51,170 nt of DNA from positions 1 through 51,170 of the forward strand of contig NZ_QJJU01000034.1 in the NCBI RefSeq assembly GCF_003201655.1. The letters are read 5' to 3'. Below the pieces are notes generated by a model. That model did not search any database. It was given only the letters and a program-made list of their open reading frames with translations, and was not told the origin of the DNA. A program made the position numbers and the translations under genes. The stretch's first letter is position 1. Each line of letters starts with the position of its first letter. Positions 25,943-33,948 of the stretch are shown here, one piece after another. Source of the DNA: Mycolicibacterium moriokaense. Lineage in GTDB: Bacteria > Actinomycetota > Actinomycetes > Mycobacteriales > Mycobacteriaceae.

Positions 25943-25999
25943 GTGGCTCGGCGGTTGGGGATGTCGACGACCATCTTGATGCGACACCAAAACCGATTG

Positions 26000-26455
26000 T
26001 CAGCTATCCGTGACGCAGACCCGTCCGAGAATATCGGCTAGTTGTGCGACTTGCTCGCCGGTGAGGTGATCGAACACCAAGGCGCGCACTGTCGCCACAT
26101 GGCCCGGCGCCGCAGCGGCTACCTTCGCGAATCCCGCGTCGGTCAGGATCGCATCGGTGAGCCTGCCGTCGTCTGAATTGGTTTCTCGCCGAACGTAGTC
26201 GGCCGCCTCTAGCCGCTTGACGACATGCGACAGGCGGGACAGCGATCCGTTGGTCATCGTTGCCAGTGACTTCATACCCATGGTGCGCGACGGCTGTTCG
26301 GCAAGAACTCCAAGCGCTAGGTACTCATACTGCGTCAGGTCGCAGTCGCGGCGCAGTTGCATATCGAGGGCAGCGGGCAGGGTGAACAGCACGCGAACAA
26401 GTTCCATCCAGGCGGCCTGTTCGGCATCGGTCAGCCATCGGGTTCTGCGCGTCAT
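26000..26455 (-). CDS. MarR-family repressor (copy 1)
   Basis: A 151-residue winged-helix protein: WMELVRVLFTLPAALDMQLR, LTQYEYLALGVLAEQ, MKSLATMTNGSLSRLSHVVK (recognition region), then the wing RRETNSDDGRLTDAILTDAG. Typically represses its own and adjacent genes and is released by small phenolic or oxidative ligands. ATG at 26453-26455 is chosen because the open frame further upstream runs through the operator. It is divergent from the SDR gene at 26618 with the operator between. A second copy at 34885-35373 differs mainly at its C-terminus. Confidence 0.92.
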   Translation of the reverse strand: MTRRTRWLTDAEQAAWMELVRVLFTLPAALDMQLRRDCDLTQYEYLALGVLAEQPSRTMGMKSLATMTNGSLSRLSHVVKRLEAADYVRRETNSDDGRLTDAILTDAGFAKVAAAAPGHVATVRALVFDHLTGEQVAQLADILGRVCVTDS

Positions 26456-26473
26456 GTCACGAGGATAGATCAG

Positions 26474-26518
26474 TTGACGCTTCAAGTCACACAGGTTACG
26501 GTTGACTTGAAGCATCAA
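26474..26518 (+). promoter_or_regulatory. Promoter/operator module 1 (MarR site, upstream of SDR)
   Basis: Inverted repeat TTGACGCTTCAAGTCA (26474-26489) and TGACTTGAAGCATCAA (26503-26518), separated by 13 bp. It embeds a plus-strand promoter: -35 TTGACG, 17 bp, -10 TACGGT at 26497-26502. A bound repressor would cover both boxes. The right arm, extended to TTGACTTGA...TCAAGTCA, is itself a palindrome. Confidence 0.75.
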
Positions 26519-26617
26519 GTCAGCGCGATCTTGTTGAGAATTCTGCGAACCGCAGTTAGAACAACCGCCATCCGCGCTAATCAGTCAGGAACGTTTAACA
26601 GAATGGAGTCACCCGTC

Positions 26618-27364
26618 ATGAGTGATCGCGTAGTAGTTGTCACCGGCGCGCTGACGGGTATAGGCCGCGCGACAGCGGAGGCGTACGCCGACGGGGGCGA
26701 CATCGTCGTCGCCTCCGGCCGCAACGCCGAGGTCGGTGAGGAGCTGGTGGCGCAGCTGCTGGATTGCGGGGCCAAGGCGGCCTTGTTCGTGCAGACCGAT
26801 GTGCGCTATGAAGACCAAGTCTCAGACTTGATCAACACCGCCGTAGAGCGATTCGGTCGGCTGGACGTGGGAGTCAACAACGCCGGGACCGATGGCGAGC
26901 TTGTCGAATTGTCCGAGATCACCGTCGAGCAATACCAGCAGATTTTCGACACGAACGTGCTGGGCACCCTGCTCACCCTCAAACATCAACTGCGCGTGAT
27001 GAAAAGCCAGCGTTCCGGCGTCATCGTCAATGTCAGCTCTGTCTTGGGAGTCAAGGGCGCGCCTGTAGGTGCGGCGATTTACTCGGCAAGCAAGCACGCC
27101 GTCGTCGGCCTCACGCGCAGCGCGGCGTTGGAAGCCGCGCCTTACGGTGTGCGGGTGAACGCCGTCGCGCCCGGTTTCATCGATACTGCCATGTTCCAAC
27201 GGGTTGCCGGCGCGCAGCGGGAGGGCTACGAACGTATCGTTCCCCTCGAGCGCGCCGGTGCGCCCGAGGAAATCGCTTCCGCAATCGTGTCGCTGACAGC
27301 ATCGTCGGCGTCGTACATCACCGGCTCGGTCCTCGCGGTCGACGGGGGCTTGACGGCCGGCTGA
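26618..27364 (+). CDS. Short-chain dehydrogenase/reductase (glucose 1-dehydrogenase-like)
   Basis: A 248-residue soluble NAD(P)-dependent oxidoreductase. TGALTGIGRATA binds the cofactor; NNAGTDGE and NVSSVLG follow; the catalytic YSASK is in AAIYSASKHAVVGLT; the C-terminus is ITGSVLAVDGGLTAG. Full triad present. ATG at 26618 is preferred over ATG at 26603, since GGAG lies about nine bases before it. It is the first gene under MarR module 1. Substrate unknown. Confidence 0.92.
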   Translation: MSDRVVVVTGALTGIGRATAEAYADGGDIVVASGRNAEVGEELVAQLLDCGAKAALFVQTDVRYEDQVSDLINTAVERFGRLDVGVNNAGTDGELVELSEITVEQYQQIFDTNVLGTLLTLKHQLRVMKSQRSGVIVNVSSVLGVKGAPVGAAIYSASKHAVVGLTRSAALEAAPYGVRVNAVAPGFIDTAMFQRVAGAQREGYERIVPLERAGAPEEIASAIVSLTASSASYITGSVLAVDGGLTAG

Positions 27365-27426
27365 GCTCTCTAGTTCGTGTGCTTGCGTGAGTAGTTTTGG
27401 GAACGCACGGTCACCGCATAGATCAG

Positions 27427-27471
27427 TTGACGCTTCAAGTCATCCGCACTACGTTTGACTTGAAGCATCAA
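27427..27471 (+). promoter_or_regulatory. Promoter/operator module 2 (upstream of SnoaL-like gene)
   Basis: Same arms as module 1 (27427-27442 and 27456-27471), 13-bp spacer, -35 TTGACG and -10 TACGTT 17 bp apart. The 5' leader after it, and the first codons ATG AAT ATC GCC, match modules 3 and 4. Confidence 0.75.
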
Positions 27472-27491
27472 GTCAATGAATCGGGGTTCCA

Positions 27492-27878
27492 ATGAATATC
27501 GCCATGCCGAGCGCCCAGGACAATGCCGCGACCGTCAACCGCTATCTCGAGCTGCTGGAGAAACGGCAGTTCGACGCCATCGCCGACCTGTACGCTGCCA
27601 CTGCCGCCGTGGCGGACCCCGTCGGCGGAGAGGTGCACATCGGGCGCGAGGCGATCCGCGGTTTCTACTCCACGGTCCCGGGTACAGACTACGAAACCGA
27701 GGTAGTCACGCTGCGGGCGCTCGGCAACGAAGTGGCGTTCTTCTGGCGGCTCACCCTCGACCTCGGCGATGCAGGCAAGATGCGCATCGAGAACATCAGC
27801 ACCATGACTTTCGACGACGAGGGCAAGATCGCGTCAATGAAGGCCTACTGGGGCCCGGAGAACATGGTGCAGGTCTAG
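27492..27878 (+). CDS. SnoaL/ketosteroid isomerase-like protein
   Basis: A 128-residue NTF2-fold protein: VNRYLELLEKRQFDAIADLY, IGREAIRGFYS, then MRIENISTMTFDDEGKIASM and a YWGPENMV end, all typical of the steroid delta-isomerase/SnoaL superfamily. Could isomerise or hydrate a small cyclic substrate, but catalytic residues vary too much to assign. Its first four residues MNIA are the same as in the two DoxX-like genes, as if the coding region had been joined to a DoxX leader. ATG 21 bp after operator module 2. Confidence 0.85.
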   Translation: MNIAMPSAQDNAATVNRYLELLEKRQFDAIADLYAATAAVADPVGGEVHIGREAIRGFYSTVPGTDYETEVVTLRALGNEVAFFWRLTLDLGDAGKMRIENISTMTFDDEGKIASMKAYWGPENMVQV

Positions 27879-27889
27879 AAGACCGCGAA

Positions 27890-28075
27890 CTACATTGCGA
27901 GGCAATGGCAGATCGCCGCGACCGCGGTGCTGCCGTTGTGGAAGAACTCATGGTCGGCGAAGGTCGTGGGCCACGGGTTGGGCCACTTGAGGTCGTAGAG
28001 CACGCCGCCGATGCCGTACAACGCACCGCCGACGACCTGCAGCATCAACGGGTTCGATCCCAGCCGACGAAGCCT
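27890..28075 (-). pseudogene. Hemolysin III (TrhA/YqfA family) C-terminal remnant
   Basis: The frame reads VGGALYGIGGVLYDLKWPNP, WPTTFADHEFFHNGSTAVAA and ICHCLAM, then stops. This matches the last two membrane segments of hemolysin III proteins, including the HEFFH metal-ligand motif. Only about 60 codons remain, and upstream the frame runs into a MarR remnant, so a deletion joined the two. Confidence 0.75.
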
Positions 28076-28212
28076 GATCATCTGGATCGGCGTCAGGTCG
28101 GAGTCGCGGCGCAGTGCGTATCGAGTGCCGCGGGCAGCGTCAACAGCACGCGAACCAGTTCCATCCAGGCGGCGCGTTCCGCCTCGTCCAGCCATCGGGG
28201 CGAGTCGGTCAC
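28076..28212 (-). pseudogene. MarR gene remnant (third copy)
   Basis: From GTG at 28210-28212 the frame reads TDSPRWLDEAERAAWMELVR, then VLLTLPAALD, closely matching residues 1-32 of the MarR copies. A frameshift follows; the next frame reads LRRDSDLTPIQ (MarR LRRDCDLTQYE) before joining the hemolysin III tail. The repressor here is lost, but its operator is kept. Confidence 0.8.
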
Positions 28213-28230
28213 CTCACGCGAATAGATCAG

Positions 28231-28275
28231 TTGACGCTTCAAGTCACGTGCACTACCGTTGACTTGAAGCATCAA
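28231..28275 (+). promoter_or_regulatory. Promoter/operator module 3 (upstream of DoxX-like 1)
   Basis: Arms at 28231-28246 and 28260-28275, 13-bp spacer, -35 TTGACG and -10 TACCGT (28254-28259) 17 bp apart. The repressor next to it is broken, so control would have to come from the intact MarR copies. Confidence 0.75.
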
Positions 28276-28295
28276 GTCAACGGATCGGGGTTCCG

Positions 28296-28670
28296 ATGAA
28301 TATCGCGTTATGGGTGTTGCAGGGCGTACTTGCGATTGGGTTTACCGGAGCCGGGTTGATGAAGGTTGTCACGGACATGTCGCTGCAAGAGAGCCTAGGA
28401 ATGGGCTGGATCAAGAACATCCCGCCCCCTGTACTCAAGGCGCTGGGGGTGGCAGAAGTTCTTGGCGCGATTGGGGTGGTGCTGCCCGCAGTGGTCCGCG
28501 TCGCCCCGATCCTGGTGCCGATCGCGGCCACCTGTCTTGCGGTGGTGACGTTCGTGGCAGTCGTCGCGCACTTACGATTCCATGAGATCGTTGGCATGCT
28601 CCCGGCGGCGGTGCTTTTTATTGCCGCCGTGGTCGTGGCGTGGGGCCGGTTCGGACCGTACGCGTTCTGA
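28296..28670 (+). CDS. DoxX-like membrane protein 1
   Basis: A 124-residue four-helix membrane protein of the DoxX-like family: FTGAGLMKV, LKALGVAEVLGAIGVVLP, VPIAATCLAVVTFVAVVAHL, and the end VVVAWGRFGPYAF. Family members are linked to redox stress and thiol metabolism in mycobacteria, but no enzymatic role is visible. ATG at 28296 sits 20 bp after module 3. Close homologue of the gene at 35458-35829. Confidence 0.9.
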   Translation: MNIALWVLQGVLAIGFTGAGLMKVVTDMSLQESLGMGWIKNIPPPVLKALGVAEVLGAIGVVLPAVVRVAPILVPIAATCLAVVTFVAVVAHLRFHEIVGMLPAAVLFIAAVVVAWGRFGPYAF

Positions 28671-28889
28671 CACGGGGACTGCGCGCGATCGTGCGGCTAC
28701 CGGGAAAGTCCCTGCAAGGCAGCGTCATCCCTGACCCCTCTTGACACCATGGCGGTGCACGACGTCGCCCACCCACCATCAGAGACCACCGCCAACGGCT
28801 CATCGTTCTGTGTCTGGCCGTAAAAACCCGCCGGCAAGCAGGACAACGTGCGGTTCTCGCCTCCGCCACGGCGCGTCCGCCATGCGTCA

Positions 28890-29010
28890 GGCTGACGGGC
28901 CGTCGGGTCAGGGCGTCAAGGGTGGGCAGGTCGCGGGTTTTCGACTGCGCCCACTGGCCCGCCCAGCGATTGAGCTGCCGCGCGTGCGGTTTGTCGCTGC
29001 GCTGATCTGC
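28890..29010 (-). pseudogene. Possible APH-type phosphotransferase fragment
   Basis: A short reading-frame piece, HARQLNRWAGQWAQSKTRDL followed by PTLDALTRR, resembles the mid-region of aminoglycoside-phosphotransferase-fold proteins (QL.RW..QW....TR.LP.LD.L). No start, catalytic loop or continuation. The rest of 28671-29043 shows nothing I can support. Confidence 0.4.
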
Positions 29011-29043
29011 GTTGTCCGACGAGTGCCCAAGCGTGTCCGTCGA

Positions 29044-30255
29044 TCACACCCCCATTGGGGTGAATCGCGAGTGCAAAGTCTCGTACCTCATCAGGTTGGC
29101 AGAGAGCAGACTGCTTTTCGCCGGTTCGCCGATCAGTTCAATGTCGGGGAAACGCTCTAGCAGCCGGATCAACGCTATCGACATTTCGAGGCGCGCCAGA
29201 TGCTGGCCGACACATACGTGTATTCCCTTGCCGAACGCCAAATGTCGATTCGGCTGGCGATCGATGTTGAAAACGGTGGGCTCGACAAACACCTCTGGAT
29301 CTCGGTTCGCTGCGGCGTAGTTGAGAAGACAGCGTGCCCCACGCGGCACGACGGTCCCGTCGATGTCGGTGTCGTTAGTAGCTGTTCGGGCGAACAACTG
29401 TAGCGGCGTCATGATGCGCAGAGTTTCCTCGACCGCACGTCGCAGAGCTTCGGGGTCGGTCTTTACTCGAGCCGTGATATCGGGATCGCTCAGGACGCGG
29501 CATATCAGGCTGGAGATGCCAGACGCGGTGGAATGTTGGCCGCCGCCAATGAAGGCGGCGACGATCTGCACCGCAGAGAAGTCGTCGTTCACCAGGTTGT
29601 GGTAGTGACCGGTCGCCAATCTGGTCAAGAAATCATCGGTCGGATGCCGACGACGCTCATTCAGCTGAGCCACGATGAATTCGGCGAACGCGGCCATCGC
29701 AGAGACAGCGTCGTCGTGACCGATGGCGCCGAAGGCCCGCTCTGAATATCGCAGGCCCTGCAGGCTGAGGTCGGCATCGAGCCCAATGAGTCGTCCGATG
29801 ACAACGGCCGGAATGGGATGGGCGTATTCTTTGGCGAGGTCGGCTGAGCCGCGTGCCGCGAATGTATCGATCTGGCGGTCAACAACTTCCATGACCATCG
29901 GTTCGTGACGGCGGGTCTCGGTCAGACCGAGCAATTCGTTCATGAGGTCTCGCCAACGCTTGTGCTCCGCGCCGTCATACTCCAGCGCGGGAACCCGAGG
30001 GAGACTGTTCTCAGGTATGAGAACGCCGTCGCCGGAGATGAACCGCGACGCATCGCGGGCCATAGCATCGACTGTTCGGTAGTCGCTCAGCAGATAGAAT
30101 CCACCGTAGCGATCCACGAACGTGATGGGACAGTGTGACCGCAATTCATCGTATGTGTCACGCCATTCCTGTTCGGGTTTCGTGTCATCCATCGGATCGA
30201 ACTGATCGCGATCGCCGAGGGACGCTGCGGTACCCGTTGATGGTGAGCTCGTCAT
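29044..30255 (-). CDS. Cytochrome P450
   Basis: A 403-residue bacterial soluble P450. I-helix oxygen-activation motif GGGQHST at 237-243, ExxR motif EETLR at 276-280, and the haem loop LAFGKGIHVCVG with the ligand Cys348. It would hydroxylate a small or lipid substrate using electrons from ferredoxin; none is encoded nearby. ATG at 30255. The flanks hold gene remnants, so it seems to stand alone as a transcription unit. Subfamily not assigned. Confidence 0.95.
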   Translation of the reverse strand: MTSSPSTGTAASLGDRDQFDPMDDTKPEQEWRDTYDELRSHCPITFVDRYGGFYLLSDYRTVDAMARDASRFISGDGVLIPENSLPRVPALEYDGAEHKRWRDLMNELLGLTETRRHEPMVMEVVDRQIDTFAARGSADLAKEYAHPIPAVVIGRLIGLDADLSLQGLRYSERAFGAIGHDDAVSAMAAFAEFIVAQLNERRRHPTDDFLTRLATGHYHNLVNDDFSAVQIVAAFIGGGQHSTASGISSLICRVLSDPDITARVKTDPEALRRAVEETLRIMTPLQLFARTATNDTDIDGTVVPRGARCLLNYAAANRDPEVFVEPTVFNIDRQPNRHLAFGKGIHVCVGQHLARLEMSIALIRLLERFPDIELIGEPAKSSLLSANLMRYETLHSRFTPMGV

Positions 30256-30654
30256 CTGATTCCGTTCGGTGAGTAGGATCCGTGTAGGCGCAAAACGGTG
30301 TCGATGGAAGTAGCGCTACCCGGGTGATCGGCTGAATGGGAATCCGGCGATTCCGCCGTCCTTCCTTTGCAGCGAGAACTCTTGCGCTGGCCACTTGCGC
30401 TGCGGCATGCGTCGCGATTGCCCACACAACGGCGGTGAGGTGGCAACGTTGTGGCTGCCTCCAGCCCAACGGCCCGCCGCGCGAAGTTTCGACCGCCCAG
30501 TCGGGACGAAGTGGTGCTACAAATGCGCTCCTCTCTGCCCACAACGCGGGTGGTTGTATCTATGGAAGTGATTGCCGCTCAACCAGTTCGGACGCTCAGG
30601 TGATGCCGACACCTCGGTGGTTCATGCCATGTCGCACAGTACGTGGGCGAACGA
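30256..30654. other. Intergenic region, nothing supported
   Basis: Upstream of the P450. Open frames on both strands lack motifs. It should hold the P450 promoter, but no clear boxes are seen. Confidence 0.5.
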
Positions 30655-30840
30655 ACGGGCGCCGCTGCGCAACTCGCGACGGCCTACGATCGACGCGCCA
30701 GTTTCGACCACGACATCGCTGAACTGCACGCCGGGGGCAAGCTCGACCGCATGGAAGCAGTCACCGACGGCGTCGAAAACCTCCAGGTCGCTAACAATGC
30801 GGTTCACCACTGCCTTGCCCGTCAACGGCTGATCGCAACC
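30655..30840 (-). pseudogene. CoA-transferase subunit B C-terminal remnant
   Basis: The frame reads CDQPLTGKAVVNRIVSDLEV, then FHAVELAPGVQFSDVVVETG. This matches the conserved tail of 3-oxoacid CoA-transferase B subunits (PLTG..VV.RI.TDL.VF ... LVELAPGV). The rest of the gene and subunit A are missing. Confidence 0.75.
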
Positions 30841-30904
30841 TGAAACACGCCTGGCTGCACTAGTTTTAGTGAAATGCTCCATGAGAACCCAAGTGAGCTA
30901 GAGG

Positions 30905-31456
30905 CTACCCCTGCTTGACGGCCTCGATGTCAAGGGTGACAGCGACCTTATCGCCCACGACGACACCACCAGTCGGCATCGGCAGTTCCAAATCAATGCC
31001 GAATTCCTTACGGTTGAGTTCCACAAAGGCTTCGAACCCAGCGACCGGACCTTGCTCCGCTCCCGGATTGACACCGCCGAACACGAGATCAAGGCGCACC
31101 GGTTTGGTCACCCCTTTCAAAGTGAGGTCTCCGTCGACGGCATAACTGTCACCGCGCATGGTCACACGCGTCGAGTGAAACTGCGCTGCAGGGTATTTGG
31201 CAGCGTCGAAGAAGTCCTTCGACTTGACGTGGCCGTCACGCTGCTCATTACCCGTGGTGATCGAATCGATAGCAATCTCAGCGCTAACCGTTGCGGTACC
31301 GTCTGCTTCCACGACGATGACGCCGCTGAAACTGGTGAAGTTCCCGCGCACCTTGCTCACCATCATGTGCCGGACGGAAAACTGGATCGACGAATGAACA
31401 GGGTCAATCGCCCAAGTTCCGGCGGTGAGTTCCTTGGTAAGGACTTCAGTGGTCAT
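30905..31456 (-). CDS. YceI-family lipocalin-like protein
   Basis: A 183-residue YceI protein: WAIDPVHSSIQFSVRHMMVS at the N-terminus, FDAAKYPAAQFHSTRV, DGDLTLKGVTKPVRLDL, and a C-terminal DKVAVTLDIEAVK. YceI proteins bind amphiphilic isoprenoid-like molecules in a barrel. No signal peptide seen, so probably cytoplasmic. Its ATG overlaps the stop of the upstream FAD monooxygenase gene (ATGA, 31453-31456), so the two are co-translated. Confidence 0.93.
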   Translation of the reverse strand: MTTEVLTKELTAGTWAIDPVHSSIQFSVRHMMVSKVRGNFTSFSGVIVVEADGTATVSAEIAIDSITTGNEQRDGHVKSKDFFDAAKYPAAQFHSTRVTMRGDSYAVDGDLTLKGVTKPVRLDLVFGGVNPGAEQGPVAGFEAFVELNRKEFGIDLELPMPTGGVVVGDKVAVTLDIEAVKQG

Positions 31457-33276
31457 GCGGTGTACTCCTCTGGGGTTAGGTGGAAATCGGCTTGGGTGGG
31501 CAATTCAACGACGTGCGAATTGGTGGCATGGCGGCTCAACTTGGCAGAGCTCGCCGAGGCCGAGTTGCGTTGCGGCGCGGCGCGAAGAGCGAGCCTCTGC
31601 AGTAGAAACTCGTAGAGCGGCGGCAGGTCCGCTGGTTGGGCTCTGAAAGCGATGTAGCCGTCCGGACGGATCAGATAGAGGCATTCGTAGGCGGCCCCAA
31701 AGGCTCGGTGAGCGTTCGCGTGCGGATCACATACGCCAAAGTCGCTGTGCGAGGGGGTCCTCGAAATGAGGATTGGACGAATCAACGCCCCGTATCGTTG
31801 CGCCACGCGAGCGGCGAGCACACCGAGCTCTGCAGAGCGAGTGTTTCGCGCTGACGATCCGCCGAACAGCAGCAACTTATAGCCGTCGTTCTCGTTGAGG
31901 ATACGATGCAGGCGACGGGGCTGGCCGGTGGAATCGACAAGCAACGTCGCGTCGGGCACGCGAGCCCCGGCTTCCGGTCCGGCGTTGAATGTCCGACGTT
32001 CAGCGGCGCTGGGGTATGGCGATCCCTGCAATGCCGCGTCGACTCTTTGGGCCAAGCTCTGGCGCCACGAGCCGACCGACGTCGTCGACCGGTAGCCGAC
32101 CGAAGAGCGAGAGACAAAGTCGGCTAGTCGCGAATGGCTCTGTGGACGGCCGGTAACGAGCGTGATCACCTCGTCACGTAGTTGCGCCAGCGCGGGCTGG
32201 TGTAACTCCATGACTTGTTCTTGTGTTCGGGTGCTTCGCACCAGTTCAGCCACCACGGGATGTCGTTCGGCGTGGTAGGTGTCGAGCAGACCCTTGTCCA
32301 GGACGCCTTGGTAGACCAGCGCGAGCTTCCACCCAAGATTGAATGCATCCTGGATTCCCGTGTTCATCCCTTGGGCGCCAACGGGACTGTGCACATGCGC
32401 GGCGTCGCCGGCTAGAAAAACCTGACCCCGACGTAAGTGACTTACTACGCCATAGGCGTAGCGGTACGACGACAACCAGCTCGGGTCAGACAGGCGGGCG
32501 TGTAACGACTGCGCGTCGACTGCCTGCTGCACCGCCGCCAAGTCCGGGCGAGGTAGAACTGAGGTCCCCGGAACGGACGCGACGATTCGCCAACGGTTCT
32601 CCTCTGGTAGACGACCGATATACACCGCACCGCGTGGGCTCAGTATCATGTTCAGCGCGTCTTCGTCCAGCGGTCGATGCTTCCAGTCGATGCGAACATC
32701 GGCGAGGATGTAGTTGTCCAGACCTGACTTGTAGGACCAGCCGACGCCGATCTCGCGGCGCACCCGGGAATGGGCGCCGTCGCATCCGATCAAGTAGTCG
32801 CCGACTAGCTCGACTCGGTTGCCTTCGGCGTCGCGGAGGTGTGCGTAGACTTCGTCGGCGCCTTGACGCAGGGCCACCAGTTCGGTCGAAGACTCGACGT
32901 GGACTCCGTATCGGGCAAGGTTGGCCTCCAATATTCGCTCAACTCGGCCCTGGGTGAGCGTCAACATGAACGGGTAGGGAACGTCGAGTTCATCTAGGCC
33001 AATGCTGCCGGTGCGGTGTCCGTCGTCGCGATATAGATGTACCTTGCCCAGCGCTCTGCCCTCGTCGAGCAAAGTGTCTGCGACACCGAGCGTGTCGAGC
33101 ATCTCCATCGTCGGAGCGTGCACACCAAGCGCTCGTGACTCGGTGACGGGCATGCGTTCGGCACTTTGGTCGATGATGCGGACAGGGACGCCGCGACGCG
33201 CCAGCTCGGTGGCGACCACCAGACCGGTCGGCCCGGCACCGACGACGATCACTCCTGTGCGCTTGCGCGGATTCAC
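31453..33276 (-). CDS. FAD-dependent aromatic-ring monooxygenase (PheA/TfdB family)
   Basis: A 607-residue flavoprotein hydroxylase. VIVVGAGPTGLVVATELARR binds FAD, LIGCDGAHSRVRR is the second family motif, and VFLAGDAAHVHSPVGAQGMN is the flavin/NADPH motif. A thioredoxin-like C-terminal domain follows, as in phenol hydroxylases. Would hydroxylate a phenolic or polyketide-like substrate. GTG at 33274-33276 overlaps the stop of the upstream YceI gene. Being flanked by two YceI genes suggests the substrate is a lipophilic molecule delivered or stored by YceI proteins; that is inference. Confidence 0.93.
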   Translation of the reverse strand: MNPRKRTGVIVVGAGPTGLVVATELARRGVPVRIIDQSAERMPVTESRALGVHAPTMEMLDTLGVADTLLDEGRALGKVHLYRDDGHRTGSIGLDELDVPYPFMLTLTQGRVERILEANLARYGVHVESSTELVALRQGADEVYAHLRDAEGNRVELVGDYLIGCDGAHSRVRREIGVGWSYKSGLDNYILADVRIDWKHRPLDEDALNMILSPRGAVYIGRLPEENRWRIVASVPGTSVLPRPDLAAVQQAVDAQSLHARLSDPSWLSSYRYAYGVVSHLRRGQVFLAGDAAHVHSPVGAQGMNTGIQDAFNLGWKLALVYQGVLDKGLLDTYHAERHPVVAELVRSTRTQEQVMELHQPALAQLRDEVITLVTGRPQSHSRLADFVSRSSVGYRSTTSVGSWRQSLAQRVDAALQGSPYPSAAERRTFNAGPEAGARVPDATLLVDSTGQPRRLHRILNENDGYKLLLFGGSSARNTRSAELGVLAARVAQRYGALIRPILISRTPSHSDFGVCDPHANAHRAFGAAYECLYLIRPDGYIAFRAQPADLPPLYEFLLQRLALRAAPQRNSASASSAKLSRHATNSHVVELPTQADFHLTPEEYTA

Positions 33277-33848
33277 CGCCGATCTCCAGCACGGGGTTGC
33301 CGACGGACAAATGTCGCCGTGAGTTCGATGTCGATGTCGTTGCCAACCATTTTCCCGAAACCCTCGGCGACCTGGCTCATCGTGACGCCGTAGTCATACC
33401 GATCTAATCGCGCGCGTGCCGACCAGTACTGGTAGTTGGAACTGTCGGTGACACGCTCGGCTTCCAACCGGATTTCCCGGGTCATGCCGCGAATCGTCAA
33501 GTTACCGTCGAGAACGAGGACGTCTGGCGCCAAAAGGGTGCAGCGAAAGCTCTGAAATCGGATAACCGGGAACTCGCGCACCCCAAAAAAGTGGCCCGTT
33601 CGAAGGTGTTTGTCGCGCACTGCGACACCGGTAGAAATGCTCGCGGCATCGATCTCAACGCAAACGTTGGACTGCTCGATGTTCTTCTCGTCAACCTCAA
33701 CTTGTGCCGACCATTTCGTGAAGCAGCCGCGCACGGGGATCACGAACCCGTAGCGGCTGCTAAAAGCGATTTCCGACGCTTCGCAGTCGAGATCCCATTT
33801 GCCGCCTTCGACGTCGTGCTTTGCTTTGTTGATGATGTCAACGGTCAT
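33273..33848 (-). CDS. Diverged YceI-family protein
   Basis: A 191-residue YceI relative. WDLDCEASEIAFSSRYGFVI replaces the usual W.(I/L)D..HS.I.F.V, and FFGVREFPVIRFQSFRC with LDGNLTIRGMTREIRLEAER follow the family plan. More diverged than the gene at 30905. ATG at 33846-33848 with GGAGGAC upstream; the longer frame to 34025 crosses the operator and TetR gene. It is first in the operon YceI / monooxygenase / YceI, divergent from the TetR gene, and is probably repressed by it. Confidence 0.85.
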   Translation of the reverse strand: MTVDIINKAKHDVEGGKWDLDCEASEIAFSSRYGFVIPVRGCFTKWSAQVEVDEKNIEQSNVCVEIDAASISTGVAVRDKHLRTGHFFGVREFPVIRFQSFRCTLLAPDVLVLDGNLTIRGMTREIRLEAERVTDSSNYQYWSARARLDRYDYGVTMSQVAEGFGKMVGNDIDIELTATFVRRQPRAGDRR

Positions 33849-33875
33849 CGGTGTCCTCCACCCCGGGGCGTCTAT

Positions 33876-33920
33876 CGCTACAGCGCTGTAGCGTAACGTT
33901 AACGCTACAGCAGTGTAGCG
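33876..33920. promoter_or_regulatory. Double palindromic operator between YceI operon and TetR gene
   Basis: CGCTACAGCGCTGTAGCG at 33876-33893 is a perfect 18-bp palindrome. CGCTACAGCAGTGTAGCG at 33903-33920 is the same sequence with one symmetry mismatch. Their starts are 27 bp apart, which suggests two TetR dimers and control of both divergent genes. Confidence 0.8.
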
Positions 33921-33948
33921 ATCGGGCGTATCCATTGAGGAGAACTCT

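Larger units (their letters stand above)
25680..26520. repeat. Segmental duplication, copy 1 (mceF tail + MarR gene + operator)
   Basis: Near-identical by eye to 34617-35438 and in the same orientation. Covers the last ~260 bp of mceF, the whole MarR gene and the promoter/operator. Copy 1 is the intact parent because mceF is complete here. Confidence 0.9.
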
